Of a stretch of DNA of 50,262 nt, positions 23,961 to 31,784 are shown in pieces. The notes under the pieces are model-generated. The model did no database searches. It was not told the origin of the DNA and was given only the letters and a program-made list of their open reading frames with translations. The translations under genes and the position numbers were made by a program. How positions within the stretch are numbered: the stretch's first letter is position 1; each line of letters starts with the position of its first letter. The DNA lies in NCBI RefSeq assembly GCF_025290915.1, contig NZ_JAOCQE010000017.1, forward strand, positions 1 through 50,262, read 5' to 3'. Source of the stretch: Streptomyces sp. 15-116A (lineage in GTDB: Bacteria > Actinomycetota > Actinomycetes > Streptomycetales > Streptomycetaceae).

Positions 23961-24371
23961 TCAGCGGACTTCCTGGATGCGGACCAGATTGCCCGCGGGG
24001 TCGCGGAACGCGCAGTCGCGGACGCCGTACGGCTGATCGGTCGGCTCCTGGACGACCTCGATGTCGCGGGCCTGCACCTTTTCGAAGGTCTCGTCGAGGT
24101 TGGGCGTGGCCAGCAGGATCCAGCCGTACGTGCCCTTGGCCATCATCTCGCGGATGACGCGGCGCTCGTCCTCGGTGATCCCGGGGTCGATGGCCGGCGG
24201 CGCCAGCAGGATCGACGTGTCGGGCTGGTTGGGCGGGCCGACGGTGATCCAGCGCATGGTGCCCTTGCCGACGTCGCTGCGGACCTCGAAGCCGAGCACG
24301 TCCCGGTAGAAGGCGACGGACTCCTCCGGGTCGTCGTGGGGAAGTGCGGTGGTGTGAATGGTGATGTCCAT
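23961..24371 (-). CDS. VOC family protein (single domain)
   Basis: A 136-residue glyoxalase-like protein: DPEESVAFYRDVLGFEVRSDVG near the N-terminus and CAFRDPAGNLVRIQEVR at the end are typical of the VOC superfamily. The open frame runs far upstream antisense to the methyltransferase, but the family start MDITIHTTALP at 24371 and a TAGCCT seven bases before it fix the start. Function beyond the fold is unknown. Confidence 0.85.
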   Translation of the reverse strand: MDITIHTTALPHDDPEESVAFYRDVLGFEVRSDVGKGTMRWITVGPPNQPDTSILLAPPAIDPGITEDERRVIREMMAKGTYGWILLATPNLDETFEKVQARDIEVVQEPTDQPYGVRDCAFRDPAGNLVRIQEVR

Positions 24372-24403
24372 GTCGTTCAGGCTAGGCAGCACCCGGGGGC
24401 GCC

Positions 24404-24426
24404 GCTTCTCGATTCCTGACCGGTCT
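24404..24426 (-). promoter_or_regulatory. Shared 23-bp upstream element, copy 2
   Basis: Second copy of the element found at 23758-23780 (21 of 23 identical), here 33 bp upstream of the single-domain VOC start and ending 18 bp before the divergent methyltransferase start. It may therefore control both directions. Confidence 0.55.
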
Positions 24427-24443
24427 GCCCCTACCTTCGGCGC

Positions 24444-25169
24444 ATGACTGACGAGTGCTTCGGGCATCCACGGCTCGCCGCGATCTACGACGCGCTCGAC
24501 CCCGACCGCCGCGACCTCGACGCGTACGTCGCCATGGCGCGGGAGTTCGGGGCGCGCCGGGTGCTGGACATCGGCTGCGGCACCGGCGTGCTGGCGCTGC
24601 TGCTGGCCGAGCGTGGCGTCGAGGTCGTCGGCGTCGACCCCGCCGAGGCGTCGCTCGACGTGGCCCGGGGCAAGCCGGGCGGGGAGCGGGTGCGCTGGAT
24701 CGGCGGCGACGCCACGGCGCTGCCGCCGCTGCGGGTCGACCTGGCGACCATGACGGGGAACGCCGCCCAGGCCGTCGTCGACCCGGGGGCCTGGCGCAAG
24801 ACGCTGCGGGGCGCCTACGACGCGCTGCGGCCGGGCGGGCGCTTCGTGTTCGAGACGCGGGATCCGGCCCGGCGTGCCTGGGAGGAGTGGAACCGTGAGG
24901 CGTCGTACCGGGTGACGGACATCCCGGGCGTCGGCGCGGTCGAGACCTGGGTCGAGCTGACCGACGTCACCGAACCGCTGGTGACGTTCCGCTGGACGTA
25001 TGTGTTCGCGGCGGACGGTCAGGTGCTGACCTCGGACTCGACGTTGCGCTTTCGCGGGCGCCGGGAGGTCGAGGCGCAGCTGGCCGGTGAGGGGTATGCG
25101 CTGGAGGACGTACGCGACGCGCCCGACCGCCCCGGCAAGGAGTTCGTGTTCGTCGCGCGACGGCCGTAG
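24444..25169 (+). CDS. Class I SAM-dependent methyltransferase
   Basis: A 241-residue Rossmann methyltransferase with the SAM-binding motif I VLDIGCGTGVLALLLA and the acidic end of strand 2 VVGVDPAEASLDVAR, then LRPGGRFVFETRDP. The acceptor is unknown. TACCTT (24432-24437) ends six bases before the ATG, so it is leaderless and divergent from the VOC gene. Confidence 0.88.
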   Translation: MTDECFGHPRLAAIYDALDPDRRDLDAYVAMAREFGARRVLDIGCGTGVLALLLAERGVEVVGVDPAEASLDVARGKPGGERVRWIGGDATALPPLRVDLATMTGNAAQAVVDPGAWRKTLRGAYDALRPGGRFVFETRDPARRAWEEWNREASYRVTDIPGVGAVETWVELTDVTEPLVTFRWTYVFAADGQVLTSDSTLRFRGRREVEAQLAGEGYALEDVRDAPDRPGKEFVFVARRP

Positions 25170-25253
25170 GGGCCGGGGGACCTGCGTGGCGGCCGAGTGG
25201 TGGCGGGCTGTGCTGCGTAGCCTGCGGGGGAGGCACAGGGAAGGGAGTTCCGC

Positions 25254-25808
25254 ATGACTCCTCAGCAGCCCAGGACCGAACTCGACGCCCGCTACAGCTC
25301 CGCGCTCAACCCGCGCCCCGGTGCGCAGGACGTCACGGCCACCGACTGGGCGGAGGCCCAGCGCCGGCTGCGGGAGGCAGAGGTCTTCTGGATCACCACG
25401 GTCCGGCCGGACGGCCGCCTGCACGTCACTCCGCTGATCGCCGCCTGGCACGACGGGGCGCTGCACTTCAGCACGGGGCGGGGCGAGCAGAAGGCGAAGA
25501 ACCTGGCCGGCAACGCCCACTGCGCCCTGACCACGGGACACAACACCCTCTCCGGGGGCCTCGACATCGTGATCGAGGGCACGGCGGAGCAGGTGACGGA
25601 CCCGGCGCGGCAGGAGGAGGTCATCGCCGCGTTCGAGGAGCAGTACGCCGGACACATCACCTCGCCGGAGGGGACCTTCTTCGGCTTCGGCGACCACATC
25701 CGCGGCGGCGACGACCTGCTGTTCGCGGTGACCCCCGGCACGGCCTACAGCTTCGGGCACGACGGCCAGGTGTTCAGCCACACCCGGTACACCTTCCCGC
25801 CACGCTGA
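25254..25808 (+). CDS. Pyridoxamine 5'-phosphate oxidase family protein
   Basis: A 184-residue split-barrel flavoprotein: EAEVFWITTVRPDGRLHVTPLIAAWHDGALHFSTG followed by KAKNLAGNAHCALTTG and VIEGTAEQV. The family binds FMN or F420; a reductase role on an unknown substrate is inference. A GGGAG ribosome site lies about seven bases before the ATG. Confidence 0.85.
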   Translation: MTPQQPRTELDARYSSALNPRPGAQDVTATDWAEAQRRLREAEVFWITTVRPDGRLHVTPLIAAWHDGALHFSTGRGEQKAKNLAGNAHCALTTGHNTLSGGLDIVIEGTAEQVTDPARQEEVIAAFEEQYAGHITSPEGTFFGFGDHIRGGDDLLFAVTPGTAYSFGHDGQVFSHTRYTFPPR

Positions 25809-25826
25809 GCCGTCTTGGCGTAACTC

Positions 25827-25846
25827 TTGCAAGCAGGTGCTTGCAA
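25827..25846. promoter_or_regulatory. Palindromic operator of the XRE regulator
   Basis: TTGCAAGCA-GG-TGCTTGCAA is a perfect 9-bp inverted repeat. TTGCAA (25827-25832) is also a plausible -35, 18 bases before TAGCGG (25851-25856). The site thus covers the promoter of the XRE gene that starts 30 bases later, which points to autoregulation. Confidence 0.65.
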
Positions 25847-25875
25847 TAGTTAGCGGGGTGCGGCAAGGTGGGGGT

Positions 25876-26370
25876 ATGGCATCGCTCAACGTCGGCAATC
25901 TCGGTGAGTATCTGCGCGAGCAGCGGCGCAGTGCACAGCTGTCGCTGCGGCAGCTCGCCGATGCCGCCGGGGTGTCCAATCCGTATCTGAGCCAGATCGA
26001 GCGCGGACTGCGCAAGCCGAGCGCGGAGGTGCTGCAGCAGGTCGCCAAGGCGCTGCGGATCTCCGCCGAGACGCTGTACGTCCGCGCCGGGATCCTGGAC
26101 GCCGAGCGGGACCGGGACGAGGTCGAGACGCGTGCCGTGATCCTCGCCGACCCGACCCTGACCGAGCGTCAGAAGCAGGTGCTCCTGCAGGTGTACGAGT
26201 CGTTCCGCAAGGAGAACGGTTTCGCGGACCTCAGGGACGGCGAGGTGACGGAGACGGCGGCGGAGTCCCTCGAGGAGAGCGACGCCTCCACCAGCACGGG
26301 CGGCACGTCCGCCGAACGCCGCGACCGCGGCGACAGCAGCGACAGCGATCCGCAGCAGACGGCCGGCTGA
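25876..26370 (+). CDS. XRE-family HTH regulator upstream of HbhA-like gene
   Basis: A 164-residue regulator. The helix-turn-helix (residues about 8-65) reads LGEYLREQRRSAQLSLRQLADAAGVSNPYLSQIERGLRKPSAEVL. The C-terminal 60 residues are acidic, Ser/Asp/Thr-rich and probably disordered. In Mycobacterium the order Rv0474 (XRE regulator), Rv0475 (hbhA), Rv0476 (DUF2516) is the same as here. The ATG at 25876 has a GGTGGGGG site just upstream; the frame is open 13 codons further back into the operator. Confidence 0.87.
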   Translation: MASLNVGNLGEYLREQRRSAQLSLRQLADAAGVSNPYLSQIERGLRKPSAEVLQQVAKALRISAETLYVRAGILDAERDRDEVETRAVILADPTLTERQKQVLLQVYESFRKENGFADLRDGEVTETAAESLEESDASTSTGGTSAERRDRGDSSDSDPQQTAG

Positions 26371-26448
26371 GCCGGACCAGGGCACCGGCCGTCCGCCGCG
26401 GATCACACGAACCCTCAGCCGAACACGACATCCGGGAGGACCCTCACC

Positions 26449-27072
26449 ATGGCCATCACCGACGACCTGCGCAAGACCTTCAGCAACCCGACTCCGCTCT
26501 ACTTCGCCGCCGGTACCGCCGACCTGGCGCTGCAGCAGGCCAAGAAGGTGCCGGCCCTGGTGGAACAGCTGCGCACCGAGGCCCCGGCCCGGCTCGAGGC
26601 CGTCCGCAACACCGACCCCAAGGCCGTCCAGGAGAAGGCGTCCACCCGGGTCAAGGAGACGCAGGAGAACCTCCAGGCCAAGGTCAACGAGCTCCTCGGC
26701 TCCCTCGACGCCGACCTGAAGAAGCTCGGCGAGACCGCCCAGGACCTCGCCCTGCGCGGGGTGGGCGTGGCCGCCGAGTACGCGGTCAAGGCCCGGGAGG
26801 CCTACGAGAAGGTCGCCGAGCACGGTGAGCAGACCGTGAAGACCTGGCGCGGCGAGGCCGCGGAGAACATCGAGGACATCGCCGTGGCCGTCGAGCCGAA
26901 GGCCGAGCCGAAGAGCGAGACCAGGACCGACGTGAAGTCGGAGCCCAGGACCGAGGTCAAGCCGGCCGCCGTCGAGGTCACGGACGACTCGGCGAAGAAG
27001 GCCGCCGCGAAGAAGGCCCCGGCGCGCAAGACCACGCCGGCCGCCAAGAAGACCACCCCGCCCGCCAAGTAA
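26449..27072 (+). CDS. Heparin-binding hemagglutinin (HbhA)-like protein
   Basis: A 207-residue protein: an N-terminal segment (NPTPLYFAAGTADLAL), a long amphipathic coiled coil (about 25-130), then a Lys/Ala/Pro tail KKAAAKKAPARKTTPAAKK. This is the layout of mycobacterial HbhA, where the coiled coil makes dimers and the Lys-rich tail binds sulfated glycans. In a soil streptomycete the tail may instead bind envelope polymers or nucleic acid; that is inference. No signal peptide, as in HbhA. AGGAGG precedes the ATG. A hairpin follows directly. Confidence 0.85.
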   Translation: MAITDDLRKTFSNPTPLYFAAGTADLALQQAKKVPALVEQLRTEAPARLEAVRNTDPKAVQEKASTRVKETQENLQAKVNELLGSLDADLKKLGETAQDLALRGVGVAAEYAVKAREAYEKVAEHGEQTVKTWRGEAAENIEDIAVAVEPKAEPKSETRTDVKSEPRTEVKPAAVEVTDDSAKKAAAKKAPARKTTPAAKKTTPPAK

Positions 27073-27077
27073 GGAGC

Positions 27078-27110
27078 ACGGGCCGGGCACTCTCGCGGTG
27101 TCCGGCCCGT
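27078..27110 (+). terminator. Hairpin after the HbhA-like gene
   Basis: ACGGGCCGG (27078-27086) pairs with CCGGCCCGT (27102-27110), extended by CAC/GTG inside, six bases after the stop. The following TCT is the only hint of a T-run. Confidence 0.7.
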
Positions 27111-27171
27111 TCTACGGGTAGCCGGCCGGCGCTTGCGGGTACGGTGACCGCGTAAGGACGAGCCGACCCGG

Positions 27172-27522
27172 GTGGTGGACGTTGTGCTGATGCAGGGCTT
27201 CGCGAATCTCATGTGGCTGCTGAGCATGGCCCTGATCGTTTTCAGCGGCTTCGCACTGATCGACGCCGCCACGCGCCGTGAGGACGCTTACCGCGCGGCG
27301 GACAAGCAGACCAAGCCGTTCTGGCTGATCATCCTCGGGATCGCCTTCGTGGTGAACCTGATCTTCCCGATCCTGTCGTTCCTGCCGATCATCGGCCTCA
27401 TCGCGATCATCGTCTACATGGTCGACGTCCGCCCGGCCCTCCGAGGCCTCCCCGGCGGCGGCCGCAGAACCAGAGGTTCCAGCAGCGACGGCCCTTACGG
27501 CCCGTACAACGGCGGCCGCTGA
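27172..27522 (+). CDS. DUF2516 membrane protein (Rv0476-like)
   Basis: A 116-residue protein with two or three membrane helices (about 9-30, 50-68 and 70-85: FWLIILGIAFVVNLIFPILSFLPIIGLIAIIVY) and a Gly/Arg-rich tail. DUF2516 genes follow hbhA in many actinobacteria; function unknown. The GTG at 27172 is one of several near starts (27175, 27184, ATG 27190), and only a weak AAGGA upstream helps to choose. Confidence 0.8.
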   Translation: MVDVVLMQGFANLMWLLSMALIVFSGFALIDAATRREDAYRAADKQTKPFWLIILGIAFVVNLIFPILSFLPIIGLIAIIVYMVDVRPALRGLPGGGRRTRGSSSDGPYGPYNGGR

Positions 27523-27540
27523 AAAGAAACGCGAGCGGAC

Positions 27541-27632
27541 GCGCCCCTTCAGGGGCGCGGGCTGTGTCGATCTGCGGCTCCGCCGCGCGGGCGCGACAAG
27601 CCACAACGCACCCGCACCCGGCACACAACCGA
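27541..27632. repeat. Dispersed Streptomyces intergenic repeat, copy 1
   Basis: The element begins with hairpin GCGCCCC-TTCA-GGGGCGC (27541-27558), then a second hairpin GCGGC-TCC-GCCGC (27574-27586), then GGGCGCGACAAGCC and a CA-rich stretch with ACCCGCACCCGGCA. The same order recurs at 47341-47432. Related sequences occur many times in Streptomyces genomes. It lies 18 bases after the DUF2516 stop, between convergent genes, where it can act as a terminator. Confidence 0.75.
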
Positions 27633-27678
27633 GCCCCCCACGGCGCGTCCGGCGGCCCTCACACGCCCTCACACGCCC

Positions 27679-29085
27679 TCACACCGCCCGGTCCAGCAGC
27701 AGCACAGCCACATCATCAGTCAGCTCGCCCCCATTGAGCTCCCTGACCTCATTGACCGCCGCCTGCAACAACTCCTCGCCCCGCAGCCCCAGCGCCAGCT
27801 GCCTCCGCACCATCTCGACCATCCCGTCCTGCCCGAGCCGCTCCCCGCTCTCCCCGACCCGGCCCTCGATCAGCCCGTCGGTGTAGAGCATCAGGCTCCA
27901 CTCGGCCCCCAGCTCCACCTGCATTCGCGGCCACCGGGCCCCCGGCAGCAACCCGAGCGCCGGCCCGTTGTTGTCGTACGGCAGCAGCCGCGCGGGAAAC
28001 CCGGGCCGGGCCAGCAACGGCGAGGGGTGACCGGCCAGGCACAGCCCGGCCCGGCGCCCGTCCGGCGCGATGTCGACCGTGCACAGCGTCGCGAAGATCT
28101 CGTCGTCGGCCCGCTCGTGCTCCAGCACCTGCTGCAGCGTGCCCAGCAGCTGGTCGCCGCACAGCCCCGCCAGGGTCAGCGCGCGCCAGGCGATCCGCAG
28201 CTCCACGCCGAGCGCGGCCTCGTCGGGCCCGTGCCCGCAGACGTCACCGATCATGGCGTGCACGGTGCCGTCCGAGGTGCGTACGACGTCGTAGAAGTCG
28301 CCGCCGAGCAGCGCCCGCGAACGGCCGGGGCGGTAGCGCGCGGCGAAGCGCAGGGAGGAGCCCTCGAGCAGCGGCGTCGGCAGCAGGCCGCGCTCCAGCC
28401 GGCGGTTCTCCTGGGCGCGCACGCGCCCCTCGGCGAGCCTCCGCTCCGCCGAGTCGGAGCGTTTCCGCTCCACGGCGTACCGGATCGCGCGGCTCAGCAG
28501 CCGGCCGTCCAGTTCGTCACGGAAGAGGTAGTCCTGGGCGCCCACCCGCACCGCCTCGGCGCCCCGCTCGGCGTCGCCGGACGCGGTGAGCGCGAGGACG
28601 GCATGCCGGGGCGCGAGCTCCAGCACGTGCTTGAGCACGGCCAGCTCGTCGTGGTCGTCGTCACCGTGACCGTCGTCACCGGCACCGTTGTCAGCGCTCC
28701 TCGCCCGGCCCGGCGCGGGCAGCGCGAGGTCCAGCAGGATGCAGTGGACGTCGTCGGTGAGCAGCCGCTCGGCCTCGGTGAGGTTGCGGGCGGTGCGGAC
28801 ACGGATCGGCTTGCCGGTCTGGTCGAGCAGGTCCGGCACGATCGGCGACCCCGCCGGGTCGTCCTCGATCAGCAGCAGTGTGAGGTTGGTGTGGGCGGTC
28901 GTCTCGGCCCTCCCCGGCGCGGTCCTGGCCCGGTCCGTGATGTTCTCGGCCTGGCCTGCCGTGCGCGGGGCGCCTGTCAGGGCCTCGGTGGAGGCCCTGG
29001 TGGTGCCGCCGTGGTGTGACACGGCGTGCGCCTGACCGCTTTCCGCGGCCGGGATCGCTCTCTGCCGCGGTACGGGTACGGGCAT
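27679..29085 (-). CDS. Response regulator with SpoIIE-type PP2C phosphatase
   Basis: A 468-residue protein. After a 60-residue polar leader, a receiver domain (LTLLLIEDDPAGSP, CILLDLALP with the phospho-acceptor Asp, LTASGD, and a Lys position replaced near DYLFRDELDG) carries a 25-residue Gly/Asp/His-rich insertion. A short coiled linker (ERKRSDSAERRLAEGR) leads to a PP2C/SpoIIE phosphatase: LLGGDFYDVV, GDVCGHGPDEAALGVELR, LYTDGLIEGRVGE and LTDDVAVLLL keep the metal-binding Asp residues. It probably dephosphorylates an anti-anti-sigma factor in response to phosphorylation. ATG 29085 is chosen over the frame open to 29274 because the latter begins in atypical sequence. Confidence 0.87.
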   Translation of the reverse strand: MPVPVPRQRAIPAAESGQAHAVSHHGGTTRASTEALTGAPRTAGQAENITDRARTAPGRAETTAHTNLTLLLIEDDPAGSPIVPDLLDQTGKPIRVRTARNLTEAERLLTDDVHCILLDLALPAPGRARSADNGAGDDGHGDDDHDELAVLKHVLELAPRHAVLALTASGDAERGAEAVRVGAQDYLFRDELDGRLLSRAIRYAVERKRSDSAERRLAEGRVRAQENRRLERGLLPTPLLEGSSLRFAARYRPGRSRALLGGDFYDVVRTSDGTVHAMIGDVCGHGPDEAALGVELRIAWRALTLAGLCGDQLLGTLQQVLEHERADDEIFATLCTVDIAPDGRRAGLCLAGHPSPLLARPGFPARLLPYDNNGPALGLLPGARWPRMQVELGAEWSLMLYTDGLIEGRVGESGERLGQDGMVEMVRRQLALGLRGEELLQAAVNEVRELNGGELTDDVAVLLLDRAV

Positions 29086-29418
29086 TGTTCCGGGTTCCTT
29101 CCCTCCCCCCGAGGGCATGGTGGGGGGCGAGGGATCGCGGCCCTTCCCCGAACCGCACGCCGCGCCTGTGCGTCGTACGAGCTGGGGATGCCCCTTCGAA
29201 CGGGGACCATAGCGGTTGTCGCCACCGCAACGGAATGGTGTGAGGCACGCCGCTCGGCCATCGGCCTCTGTCATATGCCGCGTTTGCTACCGCAGTTGGA
29301 CAGGCCGGAGATGCCCCAGGGATGACGAACGTCACGTCACCGCCGGGTTTGGGAACGTGATCGTCGTGCCGTGCGTCACGTGGCCCATGTCACCCGGGTG
29401 TTGAGCGCGACGGAGGGG
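29086..29418. other. Intergenic stretch between phosphatase and NlpC/P60 genes
   Basis: No convincing gene is seen in these 333 bases. They must hold the promoter of the minus-strand phosphatase gene; TATGGT on the minus strand near 29207-29212 is the best -10 candidate, without a clear -35. A small CCCC/GGGG hairpin surrounds TTCGAA near 29197. Around 29325-29385 the motif ACGT recurs (AACGTCACGTCA, GAACGTGATC, GTCACGTGG). Confidence 0.4.
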
Positions 29419-30504
29419 TCAGCCGGCGTCCGGCCGGACCACTCCGAGCATCGGCATCGAGCCCGCGCCCGCGATGGTCACCGTCCGCCCCGGCCGCGGG
29501 GCGTGCACGACGGCCCCGTCCCCCACGTACATGCCGACATGGCTGGCGTCGTCGAAGTAGATGATGAGGTCGCCGGGCCGCATGTCCCGGATGTCCACGC
29601 GCTTCAGCCGCTTCCACTGCTCCTGCGAGGTGCGCGGGATGCCCGTCCCCGCCGACAGCCAGGCCTGTGAGGTGAGCCCGGAACAGTCGTACGCCTTCGG
29701 CCCCTCGGCGCCCCACTGGTACGGCTTGCCGATCTGGGCGGTGGCGTAGGCGATGGCCTTCCGGCCCTGGGCGGTGGCCTCGCCCTTGATGTCGTCGAGG
29801 ACGCCGGAGTTCAGCCAGGCGCTCTGCGCCTGCTCGGCGGCTTGCTCCTCCAGCCGGGCCAGGCGTTCGCGCTCCTCCTTCTCCAGCGTGGCCTCGAGCT
29901 TCTCGGCCGCCGCGATCTGCTTCTCGATCTTCTTCTGCGCCTTGGCCTTGGCCTTGCGGCCCGCCTCCAGCTTGCGCCACTGCGCCTCGGCGTCCTTGGC
30001 GTACTGCTCCAAGTCCTCCTGGGTGCGCGTCATTTCGGCGAGCAGTCCCTTCGTGGCGTGCTGGCCCTGGCGCACCCGGTCGGTGCCGTCGAGGAATTCC
30101 TGCGGATCGTCGCTGAGCATCAGATGCGCCTCGGGCGGCAGTCCGCCGCCGCGGTACTGGGCGGCGGCCGCGGCGCCCGCGCGATCCTTCAACTCCTCCA
30201 GCTTCTCCTTGCCCTTGACGATCCTCTTGGCCAGCCGCACGATCTCGGCGGACTGCTTCTTCGCCTTCTCCTCGGCGGCGTTGTACTCCTCGGTGGCGAC
30301 GGCCGCGGCGCGGTAGAGGCCGTCGAGTTTCTTGCGTACGGCTTCGAGTTCGGCGTTGGTGGCAGGGGTACTCGCGGGTGTGCTCGCGCTCGGGGACGGT
30401 GTGGGGGCCGGGTCCGCGAACGCCGTTCCCGGTGCCGCCAGTACGGTGACCGCGCAGACCACGGTCACCGCCGCGGTGAGCAGACCGCCCTTGCCCGTCC
30501 TCAT
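29419..30504 (-). CDS. NlpC/P60 peptidoglycan endopeptidase
   Basis: A 361-residue secreted cell-wall hydrolase. A signal peptide ends near TAFADP (about residue 31), a Ser/Thr/Pro linker follows, then a long coiled coil (about 50-230) and a C-terminal NlpC/P60 domain with catalytic Cys274 in AYDCSGLTSQ and His322 in DASHVGMYVG. This is the RipA-like design: the coiled coil tethers or autoinhibits and the cysteine peptidase cuts the peptide stem. ATG 30504 has GGGGGA seven bases upstream; the TTG at 30519 is weaker. Confidence 0.93.
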   Translation of the reverse strand: MRTGKGGLLTAAVTVVCAVTVLAAPGTAFADPAPTPSPSASTPASTPATNAELEAVRKKLDGLYRAAAVATEEYNAAEEKAKKQSAEIVRLAKRIVKGKEKLEELKDRAGAAAAAQYRGGGLPPEAHLMLSDDPQEFLDGTDRVRQGQHATKGLLAEMTRTQEDLEQYAKDAEAQWRKLEAGRKAKAKAQKKIEKQIAAAEKLEATLEKEERERLARLEEQAAEQAQSAWLNSGVLDDIKGEATAQGRKAIAYATAQIGKPYQWGAEGPKAYDCSGLTSQAWLSAGTGIPRTSQEQWKRLKRVDIRDMRPGDLIIYFDDASHVGMYVGDGAVVHAPRPGRTVTIAGAGSMPMLGVVRPDAG

Positions 30505-30735
30505 GAGCCAGTCCCCCAAACTGATTTACCGTCAGTAACATCCAGTCGTCCGGGGGATGCTGCCATGCGGATGCGCGCGGCGTACAGAGGGAGTACTGCC
30601 CGCGACTCCTCCCGCTGCACACCCGGCACGACGATCGCCCCGCCGATGTGACGAACGACTCACGGAGATCGTTCCCGTCGATCCCCCGCAGGAGGGACGT
30701 CCGCGGGAGGGCCTCGGGCGCGCGGGAGGGGGGCC

Positions 30736-31563
30736 TCAGGCGCGCGGCGCCAACGCCTCCCAGCGCACGGTCACTTCCCCCTGCCGCCACCGCACCGGCC
30801 GGTCCGTCACCGGCCAGTCGGCCGTGAGGTCGCGCACCGCGCGGATCCAGCGCTGGCGGGCGCCGTAGGAGGCGTAGGGCGCGGCGGCGGCCCAGGCGCG
30901 GTCGAAGTCGCGCAGGAAGGCGTGCACCGGCTCGCCCGGGACGTTGCGGTGGATCAGTGCCTTCGGCAGCCGTTCCGCGAGGTCGGAGGGGCGGTCGAGG
31001 GAGCCGAGCCGGGTCGCGAAGGTGACCGTGCGGGGCCCCTCCGGACCGAGGGCGACCCACACGTGCCGGCGCCCGATCTCGTCGCAGGTCCCCTCGACCA
31101 GCAGCCCGCCGCGCGACCCCGTCGCCGGGTCGGCGGGCGCCAGCCGGGCGCACAGCCGCTGCCAGACGCCGGTGACCTCGGCCTCGTCGTACTGGCGCAG
31201 CACGTTCGCCGCGCGGACGAGGAGCGGCCGGCCGGGTACCGGGATCTCGAAGCCGCCGTGCCGGAAGTGCAGGCCCTCGCGCTCGTACGGGCGTGCCGCG
31301 GCGACCCGGGCCGGTTCGATCTCGACGCCCACCACGCGCGCGCGTGGCGTCGCTCCGCGCAGCCGGTGCAGCAGTTCGACGGCCGTCCAGGGGGCCGCGC
31401 CGTAGCCGAGATCGACGGCGACGGGGTCGGCGGCGCGGCGCAGTTCGGCGCCGTGCGTGGCGGCGATCCAGCGGTCCATGCGGCGCAGCCGGTTGGGGTT
31501 GGTGGTCCCGCGCGTCACCGTTCCCACGGGACCCCGCGAGCGGGAGGGGGCGCGGGCTGTCAT
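30736..31563 (-). CDS. SAM-dependent methyltransferase-like protein
   Basis: A 275-residue protein with a class I methyltransferase core: DPVAVDLGYGAAPWTAVELLHRL in the place of motif I and VVGVEIEPARVAAA for the acidic loop. Motif I is atypical (DLGYGAAP rather than DxGxGxG). The downstream block RAANVLRQYDEAEV resembles an NxxxQY-type active-site region. It neighbours mshA divergently. TACCCT ends seven bases before the ATG on this strand. Substrate unknown. Confidence 0.8.
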   Translation of the reverse strand: MTARAPSRSRGPVGTVTRGTTNPNRLRRMDRWIAATHGAELRRAADPVAVDLGYGAAPWTAVELLHRLRGATPRARVVGVEIEPARVAAARPYEREGLHFRHGGFEIPVPGRPLLVRAANVLRQYDEAEVTGVWQRLCARLAPADPATGSRGGLLVEGTCDEIGRRHVWVALGPEGPRTVTFATRLGSLDRPSDLAERLPKALIHRNVPGEPVHAFLRDFDRAWAAAAPYASYGARQRWIRAVRDLTADWPVTDRPVRWRQGEVTVRWEALAPRA

Positions 31564-31784
31564 ACGTACGAGGGTATGCGGGTACGCGGAGTGGGCTGAG
31601 CGCCCGTACCCCGGTGCTACGCACCCCGGCCTCGAACGGTTGAGCGATGCCCGGTAATGATTCGGCAAAGAAGCGGTCCGTGGCTGCTGCACGGAAATGG
31701 GAACGGACCCTTCCGCTGTTGACCCACCGGAGGATCCGCACCGCCTCCGCAGCCCTGCCTGCCCGCAGCGAGGAGGAACGCCCC

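Noticed and set aside
25827..25846. TTGCAA...TTGCAA as a Nur box
   Set aside because: The Nur box needs a five-base spacer; here the two TTGCAA copies are eight bases apart and form a 9-bp palindrome that better fits the adjacent XRE regulator.
24372..26048. Upstream extension of the minus-strand VOC frame to nearly 700 codons
   Set aside because: It runs antisense to the methyltransferase and split-barrel genes; the VOC family start and a -10 hexamer at 24379-24384 place the true start at 24371.
30505..30735. c-di-AMP (ydaO) riboswitch upstream of the NlpC/P60 gene
   Set aside because: Cell-wall hydrolase genes in Streptomyces often have one, but I see none of its conserved sequence blocks in this 231-bp gap.
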